Shown piece by piece: positions 56,501-64,000 of a stretch of DNA of 64,000 bases (position 1 is its first letter; the number at the start of each line of letters is the position of its first letter). The notes below the pieces were generated by a model. It did not search any database. It was not told where the DNA came from and worked only from the letters and a program-made list of their open reading frames with translations. The position numbers were made by a program, and so were the translations under genes. The stretch is taken from contig JAAOMT010000135.1 of assembly GCA_016748015.1 (NCBI GenBank), positions 206,097-270,096 of the forward strand. Direction: 5' to 3'. Origin of the DNA: Geosiphon pyriformis. Taxonomy: Eukaryota > Glomeromycota > Glomeromycetes > Archaeosporales > Geosiphonaceae.

Positions 56501-57150
56501 GTTAAGTGTCGCCATTGGACAACTCCCTCAGTACCCAAGCAGAGCCCAAAAGAAAATGAATTAGATGAATCAGATGATGAAGAAAGTGAGGAAGAAAAAG
56601 AACAAGAAGAACAAGAAGAAACTGCTGAACTTGTCTATACCATCTTCACCAGCAATGGCAAACCACTGGATAATGTCAAGACAGATAAAAAAGGAATCAT
56701 TGTCAATGGCAAGCTGATCTGCTGGCCTTATTATGACATGCTCAGAAGAACCTTTGACAGAAAGCCAGGCAAGAAAGCCAAATACAGTTATTGGTGGTAT
56801 GGTCCTTGTGTCCAGTGCTGGTACGACAAACCATTGTATTCTCCTAGCAATGAATGCATGTCCTGCCTGATCTATTATAAAGATTGGAAATCAATTAGCT
56901 TAATACTCCATGAGGAAATAAAAGAAGTCCAAAAGTTCTTTGAAAATAAACCACCTGAAATCCAATCACTGGTTGTAGAACAAAGAGAACTTTCTCCAGA
57001 AGAAAGAAAGATAGACATTGAAAACCTGCTGGCTAGAAACAGCCCAGTTGTCTCAAAAGAAAGTGAACTTTCTGGACGTACACATGTGATACAACACACT
57101 ATCATCACCAGAGAAACTCACCCCATCCATTTGAAGCCCTATCAATCCAA
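56501..57150 (+). pseudogene. Acidic and Cys-containing linker of element D
   Basis: Asp/Glu-rich run at about 56560-56620, then WWYGPCVQCWYDKPLYSPSN and ECMSCLIYYKDW (56795-56885), two CxxC pairs. This may be a reduced form of the Cys-rich module in A-C. The dUTPase motifs of A-C are absent. It runs in frame to RT. Confidence 0.55.
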
Positions 57151-58390
57151 CTAGCACAATGATGAGTTTATCAAAAAAGAAATAACCCAAATGAAAACCC
57201 TTGGATTCATACAGGAAACCAAGAATGAATGGGCATTCCCAGTTGTAGTGGTATCCAAGAAAGGAGGAACCCTATGCTTTTGTGTTAACTATCACCAATT
57301 AAATGCCATTACTGAAAGAGACATGTACCCACTTTTCAAGATTGATGCAATGCTAGACCAATTCCATGGTGCCACTTTCTTCTTAACCATTGACTTAACT
57401 GCTGGATTTTGGCAAGTAGAGATGGATCCAGAAAGCAGAAAGAAAACTGTCTTCATTACCAAGTATGGCACCTACAAATTCACAGTCATGCTTTTTGGTT
57501 CACAAATGCTCCTCCCACTTTTCAATGCTTAATGGACAAAGTATTTGAATCAGTAAAAGAAAACTTTGTTCTAATTTACTTGGACGACATAATGGTATAC
57601 TCAAAAACCTGGGATGAACACCTTGAACATTTGCAAAAGGTTTTTGACATCCTTAGAAATGCTGATCTCAAGATCAATCCAATCAAATCATTCTTTGGAT
57701 GTCAATCCACCCAGTTCCTTGGCCATCTTATTACAAAAGATGGAATTTTCCCTGATCCAGCCAAAATTGAAAAAGTTCAAAACATTAAACAATCAATAAA
57801 TGTTCATGAACTACACTCTTTTCTTGGTTTGGCTTCTTATTACCACAAGTTTGTCAAGGATTTCTCCAAAATCGCTACTCCTCTCAATCAGCTATTTAGG
57901 AAAAACATCAATTATCACTGAGGCACTTATCAACAAAAAGCATTTGAAATTCTGAAGGAAAAACTGGTTACAGAACCCATTCTCATGCAACCTAATCTGG
58001 ATCAACTTTTTATCCTTTATACTGATGCATCTGGCTATGAACTTAGTGCTGTTCTTTCTCAGAAAGACAAAGATGGCAGGGAACATGCCATAGCATATAC
58101 CAGTAGAACTCTCACACCAGCAGAAAAAAACTACTCAGTCACTGAGCAAAAATGCTTAGCAGTAGTTTGGGCTACCAGCTACTGGGACAAATATCTTAAA
58201 GGTGTAAAATTTTTGGTGGTAACAGATCATCAAGCTTTGGTTTGACTACGCAACAAAAAAAACCTGAAACATAAACGGATAACTCACTGAATACTCCACT
58301 TGGATGAATTCGACTATAACATTCAACACCACAAAAGAGTTAATTATCAAAATGCCAACACTCTTTCCAGACTTACCATCCAGTAATAGT
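57151..58390 (+). pseudogene. Reverse transcriptase and RNase H of element D
   Basis: RT: FPVVVVSKKGGTLCFCVNY, LDLTAGFWQVEMDP-type block (here TIDLTAGFWQVEMDP), then after a 1-nt deletion near 57505 NAPPTFQCLMDKVF and the intact loop LIYLDDIMVYS with both Asp codons at 57583-57588. RNase H at 57950-58380: LYTDASGYELSAVL, AEKNYSVTEQKCLAVVWA, VVTDHQAL, NANTLSRLT. Stops near 57152, 57919, 58243 and 58288. Confidence 0.88.
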
Positions 58391-59765
58391 AAAACCCTTT
58401 CAAACCAAACCAACTTAATTATTTGTAACTCCCCCACAAACAAACATGATAATGGACTTGGACAACTACTCTGCCTTAATGGAATTTTTGGGTAAAGAAC
58501 AATACCCGCTGGACTATACTCGACAGCAAAAAGAACATTTGTGCAAACAATCAAATTTCTATTTGATTTGCCAGAACTAGTTATATAAAAGAAATAAAAA
58601 AGATCCTGACCACCCCCAGAGAATTATTAGATTTGAAGAAAGAGAAATTGTGATCTACAATATACATACTGATCCATTAGCTGGACACTTTGAAAAAACA
58701 AAAACGATTCAGAAAACTTTAACTCGCTATTATTGGCCTACCTTGGGAAAACACATTGCTGAATACATCAAAATCTGTGATACCTGCCAAAGAAGAGGAA
58801 AACCCAATCATAAGGAAGATATTCATCCAATCTCTGTTGGTTAACCATTTGACAGAATTGGTATAGATGTTGTTGGACCTTTAATAGTAACTCCTAATAG
58901 CAACAGATATATTATCACAGCTACCAACTATCTTACAAAGTGGGTAGAAGCAAGAGCCACTCCAGATCAAACAGCAGTTTCAATTGCCAATTTCATTTAT
59001 GAAGATATTATCTGTTGTCATGGCTGCCCCAAAGAACTTTTATCTGATAGAGGAAGAGCTTTTCTCAGTACACTGGTTGAAGAACTTTGCAGAAAAATGG
59101 GAATATGTTATAAACTCTTTTCCCCTTATTACCCCCAAACAAATGACCTAGTGGAACGTTTTAATAAAACACTATGTGAAACCCTAGCCAAAACCAGTAA
59201 AGAAACCAATCTATGGAACAAAGTATTGCCTTTAGCTTTGTTCGCCTACAAAACTGTGAATTATGACATAACAAGTTATGAACCCTTTTATCTGCTCTAT
59301 GGACAAATGGCAACTCTACCAATAGAAACGGATATAGAAACAATATCTTTTGAAGAAATAACAATAGGAGATTACAAGAACATTTTGCAAAGAAGACTTG
59401 GTACCATTTTTGACTTATTGGTAGAAGCACGGATAATTGCCTTTGAAAAGATAAAACAGTTCCAAGAGAAGCTCAAAAAGAAAAAGACCTATAAAACACT
59501 TTCCTTAAGTGTTGGTGACTTAGTTTTGGAATACCATTCAGACAGAGACAATGTCTATGGTAATAAATTCTCCAGCCACTGGAAAGGACCTTTTATAGTC
59601 AACAAAGTCTTAAACAATAGTTCATATATCCTACAAGATCAATATGAAACAATATTCAGTGATCATTCTGTTCATGGCACACGACTTAAGAAATATTACA
59701 AACGACCTAATTGGTTACCTGTTGTGGTAATACTGACCCAAATGATCAGCAAAAATCAGATATAA
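58391..59765 (+). pseudogene. Integrase of element D
   Basis: In a new frame after RNase H. HHCC region at 58660-58800 (HTDPLAGHFEKTKTIQKTL, RYYWP, CDTCQ). Core: IGIDVVGPLI (first Asp), ELLSDRGRAFLS (second Asp), NDLVERFNKTLCET (Glu). C-terminal SSHWKGPFIVNKVLNNSSYIL is the GPY/F segment. One TAA near 58843 inside VG-PFDRIG. From 58857 to 59765 it is open, so the core is nearly intact. Confidence 0.87.
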
Positions 59766-60399
59766 ATAAATGCACCATTCCCAAAACAGAGGTATCTTCA
59801 ATCGACATGAATAATTATTTCCTGGATCAAAACATTCAAAACACTTTCTATACTCTCTATGAGTACTGAATCAAGAACTATCCAAATGCTACTTTGACTA
59901 TTGAAAAACAAACCACCATAATAGACAACAGTGGAACTCACACTATTATCAAACCAAAGAAAACAACTACCAGAAGAGAAAGAATTGGTGGCAAAATGGA
60001 TAAATACTTGCTGAAAAGCATAACAGCAGCAATACTTTTACCTTCCAGCACAATTGGAAAAACAATACAAGAAATCTTGCCCATAGACAAAAACTTGTCA
60101 TATGGAAGACAATTAGAACTCTATGGTTGTCTTGGTGAAATCATAGAAGACATGAAGCTCATGAAGAAAACAACTTCAGAAATACAAGTGGAAATTTTGG
60201 GCATTATACGATTAGATGTCCCAAGAGTTTTGACCATTGCTAAAAGAGCCAGAACTCTTATACAAAGATTTGGTCTCTTGGATACAAAACTTATTTCACC
60301 TCAAGTATTATATACCTTGTCCACAAAAGACTTCAACAAACTAGTTAGTTTTGAGTTAGACAAAACCCTTCACATAGACTATCCCATAAATAGCTTGAT

Positions 60400-60417
60400 T
60401 TCGCTGGAGCTCAATCT
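60400..60417 (+). promoter_or_regulatory. Conserved 18-nt motif before the polypurine tract (D)
   Basis: TTCGCTGGAGCTCAATCT, fitting TTCnnnRGAGCTCARTnT. Read here as Ser-Leu-Glu-Leu-Asn, the frame used in C but not in A and B. Confidence 0.6.
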
Positions 60418-60421
60418 CTTT

Positions 60422-60432
60422 GGAGAGGATGA
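60422..60432 (+). other. Polypurine tract of element D
   Basis: GGAGAGGATGA directly before the 3' LTR. Confidence 0.7.
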
Positions 60433-61122
60433 TGTTATGGTTGAAACCCATAGTTTTTATTAGTTATCACATATATTAGCCACTGATGTCATATAATTAG
60501 CCACCCTATTTTTAGATAGTGATTATTGACCTGATCATTGACCTGATTATTGATCTGATCAATGACCTGATCATTGATCTAATCATTGACCTGATCATTG
60601 ACCACTTTAGATAGCTATATAAGTGATGATTCCCTTAGCTGTAGAAAAACATGATCAAAGTAACAAAATAAACAATATCAATTACTTCCTCTCATAATCG
60701 CTTATTCCCCTTTTCTTACCTTCAAGTATCTACTTGTTGGCATTCACATACCTTATCTTTTCCCCTTCTTGATTTGTATTTGTTATAATTAGCCTGAGAA
60801 GCAATTGGCTTGCTCTTGTAATTCATTGAATAAAGAAACGATTGAAAAGTATAATGATACCTGTTATTGATTCTAAGAATTGCCAAGTTGAGGCATAGAA
60901 TAATAGCAGTAGTGTTATCTTGTTAACAATCACGGACTATCTTTCTACCTTCAGATTTAAGAAAAGATTAACGACTGTGATTTTTATGAAACTGATCACA
61001 CACATTGAATTCCTACTTATTCAATTCACTCCCTTATTGTAATTGCCTCTTTGTTTATTTCTATCACCATACAATACTGTTCTCCCTTACTATCCGTTAG
61101 CTTGTTACTCCAACCCGTAATA
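60433..61122 (+). repeat. 3' LTR of element D
   Basis: 690 bp, 48 bp longer than the 5' copy because of extra TGACCTGATCAT units at about 60528-60602. The end reads TAATA instead of TAACA. Followed by CTAT. Confidence 0.93.
60528..60602 (+). repeat. 12-bp tandem repeat in the D 3' LTR
   Basis: About six imperfect units of TGACCTGATCAT, each containing the palindrome TGATCA. The 5' LTR has about two. Confidence 0.8.
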
Positions 61123-61746
61123 CTATTTTCAAATCTATGAGTGTTCTACCCTTGTTTCATGAGTCTTTTACCAGTCTCTATGACATCTGTAACTCAGTGC
61201 TTTTAATTCTTAATTAATTAGTAAAACAAAAAGAAATAACAAAAGAAAATAAAAAAAAATAAAAAAAAATAAAAAAATAAGCCAAGACAATAAATGTTAG
61301 TATTCTGTCAATAGCTGTAATCAAGAGCTATTGTTTCAGTATGGTCAAGTGTCAATAACTATCAACATGAAGTGTTGATAGTAAAAAGTGAATTGAAATA
61401 GCAAATAATTATTTATTGATATTTGTAATGTAGAAGGTTGCTTAGATTAAATCTAAATTCAGAGGTTTGTTTTTTCTACTTTTAATACTACCACTATATA
61501 TACATAATTGAGATTTCTCAATTTTTCAATTTTTCACACCAGAAATTCTGGAATTTCTGGAATCTTGTAATTTTTTTGAGAAGAATCCTGGAATTTTGGA
61601 ATTCTGTGATTCCTTGTACAAGAATTCTGAAATTCCTGGAATTTTACAATTTCTTTGAAAGAAATTTTAGAATTCCAAATTTATTATGTCTATCTCTGAT
61701 TGGCTAATTTATGTGCTAATATACTTCCTATATTCTATAAGTAACA
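61123..61746 (-). repeat. B-family solo LTR, proximal part
   Basis: The reverse complement runs from TGTTACTTATAG at 61746 through the GGAATTCC-like array (61545-61670), the TATA region (61495-61510) and the AATAGCTCTTGATTACAGC centre to 61123, where element D entered. No internal B sequence lies between the two halves, so this was a solo LTR before D inserted. Confidence 0.85.
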
Positions 61747-62738
61747 CTGTACTATTTATAAAATCAGTAATATGATTTTTCAAGTTAATAATTAGACTTG
61801 TTTTATTTCTTGTTTATCTGATTTTGATTGTCATTTTTGGTTTGTTTTGATTATATTTGACTTATAAAATAATTTGAATACTGTTATTGTTAAAACTAAT
61901 ATTTTAAAAAAATCATATTTGGTAAAAAACTTTTGAATACTAATACTGCTTTAAATGTTAAGACTTAGACTATTTAATTGTTAATTATAAGATGTTTTTA
62001 TATTTTTTTTCCAAAAATTTCAGAGCTTTTGTGTTTTATTTTGTTGATATTAAGTTTTATGTCAAGACTGTTGCTTCTGTGTTTTCTTTAGTTTCTAATT
62101 TTCTAGTTAGTTCTGTTTTTTTTACTAATATGTTAATTAATATATCTGCAGTTTTTTCTTAGTTGGTTTTTTTAAAGTCTGATTTGGCCAAGCTTTTTGC
62201 TTTGGTTAAATTTATTGTTAAACCAATCAGATTTTTGGTTGTTGTATTTAAAAAATTTATTAATAATAATCTGGTTTTAAGTAGTATATTTAATCTTAAA
62301 GTTAATAAAGTTTTAGTACATATAAATACTTTTAATAAAGCAATTGGTAAGTTGAAATAAAGATTAAGTATAACTATAAAGACATTGATATATTTGGTTC
62401 TTATATGAATCTATCTGTTATTAATAATAACATGTTTTTTAATTTAATATTACTATAAAAACATAAACTTATTAGTATTAAGTCTAATGCTTTAAAAACA
62501 GCCAAGTAACTGGTTGAATTGATTAATAATAATATTATATTGTTTAAAATTGTTTAAAAAATGTTGTTTTTAAGTAAGTTTTTTTCTGAAATATCAATAT
62601 AGTATAGTTTAAACTAATTTAAATAACTAGTTATATATAGAAAATACATAAATTATATTTAACACTAAAATACTTAGTTTGTTTTTAATTTTTAAATAGT
62701 AGTTAGATTATACTCATTAAATATAATAAAAAAAAATT
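61747..62738 (+). pseudogene. ORF1-only element, C-terminal part and 3' UTR
   Basis: CTIYKISNMIFQV continues the ORF1 piece that ended at 53227. The stretch at 62163-62360 reads KSDLAKLFALVKFIVKPIRF then KKFINNNLVLSSIFNLKVNK, the helical ORF1 tail of this family. From about 62600 the sequence is a T/A-converted version of the LINE 3' UTR, ending ATTAAATATAATAAAA at about 62715-62735. No RT follows. Confidence 0.65.
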
Positions 62739-64000
62739 ATTTTGTAAAACTATAAACATATAATATATATATATATATATATAGCAATTTTAATATTAAA
62801 AAAATATATTATTTTTTAGTTTTTATTTTTAATAATATCTAAATAAATTTTTAATTAATTAAAAAAAAATAAAAATAAAAAATAAAAAATTGAATTATTA
62901 TTACAAATCTATTAATAAATTAATTTGTATTTATTTATTAATTAAATCTATTAAAAAAATAATTTTTATTTAAAAAAAATACATAATATATAATAATAAT
63001 TAAAATTTAAAAAGAAACTTTTATTATAATATTATTATTATACAAATAGAATTAAAAAACTTATAAAAAATTGATTATAATTTAAATTAAATATATTAAT
63101 AATTAATATATTAAAAAAATATTATTATAATATTAACTATATATTTTTTAAAATTAACAATTTGGTTTTTTAAATAAACAATCAGATTTATTTTTTGGTT
63201 TTTTAATACTAATTATTAAAATTAATATTTTATATAAAAGTTTTATTTGATAAAAAAACTTTTAAATATTGATTTTATTATAAATATTAATATTAAATTA
63301 TTTAATATTTATATATAAAATTATTTTTGCTGTTTTAAATTCATATTTTATATCAAAACTATTATTTTTTGTTGGTATTTTATTCTAATTTTTTTGGTTT
63401 TTTTACCAATAAGACTTATAAATTTAAGTTGGTTTTTTTGAAATTTAAATTGCAAGATTTATTTGTTATTGAATTTATGATTATAAAAATTAATATCTTG
63501 ATAAATTTAATTGCTTTTCTTTTGGTTATTTTATTAAAAGCTTAAATCAAGTATATTGCTAACTTAATTATCACTGTACTAGAAAAATAAGACTTAAAAA
63601 ATATATAAAATAGTATTGGAGAGTATAAATGATTTGTTATTAATTATAAAAAGATATATAACATGTACATTATAGTGAAGGATAAAATTAATTTAATAAA
63701 AATACAACTATAAAATGGTTATTAAGAATGAACAGACTTTTGCCAAATACTTTGATAAGATTAAAGCATTAAGTGCCTTTGGTTTAAAAGATAGATGAGT
63801 ATTTATTGGCTTAGGCATGCATTGTAAAAAGCATGAGCCAAACCTAATTATATAATTAATGAAATATAAGAATTATAAATTAGTAAAAAATAACATTATT
63901 TAAGAAAAATTATATATATTTTTAATATATTTTGAAAATACCAAACTTAAATATAAAATGAATTATTTATTTAAAAAATTCAAAGAAGCGTATTATCAAG
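62739..64000. other. AT-rich, with a very eroded ORF1-like piece
   Basis: Mostly A/T. At about 63330-63560 a plus-strand reading with LVFLKFKLQDLFVIEF-like wording faintly recalls the ORF1 tail at 62.16 kb. From 63711 the composition is somewhat richer (GGTTATTAAGAATGAACAG), but I cannot assign it. Confidence 0.35.

Larger units (their letters stand above)
59807..60463 (+). pseudogene. Third ORF of element D (env position), one stop
   Basis: ATG at 59807, 41 bases after the pol stop, another frame; TGA near 59867, then open to TAG at 60461-60463 (218 codons in all). TLTIEKQTTIIDNSG is comparable to the ITIxxxxIxY motif of A-C, and LSTKDFNKLVSFEL to their C-terminal block. Otherwise diverged. 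No signal peptide; a short hydrophobic patch (ITAAILLPSS) is not a convincing membrane helix. It reads through the polypurine tract and ends 31 bases inside the LTR, as in C. Confidence 0.6.
53459..61122 (+). mobile_element. LTR retrotransposon D (Ty3-type, with -1 frameshift site), complete
   Basis: LTRs 53459-54100 and 60433-61122, TGTTATGG...CCGTAACA (3' copy ends TAATA), with a 4-bp duplication CTAT on both sides. Gag and pro-pol are in different frames, joined at a TTTAAAC heptamer. RT, RNase H and integrase follow in Ty3 order, then a third ORF. No dUTPase motifs seen. Few stops: four in gag, about five in pol, two frameshifts. It inserted into a B-family solo LTR, so it is the youngest layer here. 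Confidence 0.93.
51432..62738 (+). mobile_element. ORF1-only LINE relative, interrupted by nested LTR elements
   Basis: Pieces 51432-51860, 52645-53227 and 61747-62738 read in order as an ORF1-type protein of a second LINE family, followed directly by the same 3' UTR and A-rich tail as the full LINE. No endonuclease or RT lies between. This looks like a non-autonomous derivative that would borrow the full LINE's enzyme, or an internal deletion. Boundaries on the left are uncertain. Confidence 0.6.

Noticed and set aside
1-64000. tRNA or rRNA genes
   Set aside because: I looked for tRNA A/B-box pairs and rRNA-like conserved stretches and saw none I could support.

Overview
The window looks like nuclear DNA of an early-diverging fungus, most likely an arbuscular mycorrhizal fungus (Glomeromycotina, Rhizophagus/Gigaspora-like). 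The evidence is very AT-rich DNA, intron-containing nuclear genes, and LTR and LINE retrotransposons whose protein wording I recognise from that group. This is recall, not a search. Over 90% of the window is retrotransposon or its eroded remains. A gene island of about 3 kb lies at roughly 26.0-29.0 kb.

Layout. 1-3415: a heavily C-to-T eroded LINE. 4137-14336: LTR retrotransposon A (minus), a Ty3-type element with both LTRs. 14585-21743: element B (plus), 5'-truncated, followed at once by an inverted piece of its own LTR. 22.1-26 kb: AT-rich, nothing recognisable. 26638-28911: three host genes, namely a small putative mitochondrial membrane protein, a spliced gene for mitoribosomal protein mL53, and a spliced gene for cytosolic ribosomal protein L35 on the minus strand. 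29722-30960: a younger 5'-truncated LINE. 31605-34038: an eroded LINE (minus). 34039-34722: an eroded LTR of the C family (minus). 34720-51431: a long LINE (ORF1 plus endonuclease-RT-RNase H) split by complete element C (34947-44922, TSD CTGA). 51432-62738: an ORF1-only LINE relative that shares the LINE 3' tail. It carries an eroded B-family LTR and a B-family solo LTR, and the solo LTR is itself split by complete element D (53459-61122, TSD CTAT). The rest is AT-rich decay.

How the parts work. Elements A, B and C have the order gag, protease, Cys-rich module, dUTPase, RT, RNase H, integrase, then a third ORF in the env position, then polypurine tract and LTR. Gag-pol of A and B is one frame. 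Element D lacks a recognisable dUTPase and has a textbook -1 frameshift heptamer (TTTAAAC) at its gag stop. All four elements carry the unknown third ORF and an 18-nt conserved motif just before the polypurine tract; this pair is the best candidate for an undescribed system here. All elements contain stops and/or frameshifts, so none looks autonomous as sequenced.

Limits: coordinates of eroded elements are approximate, and domain calls come from motif reading without alignment tools.
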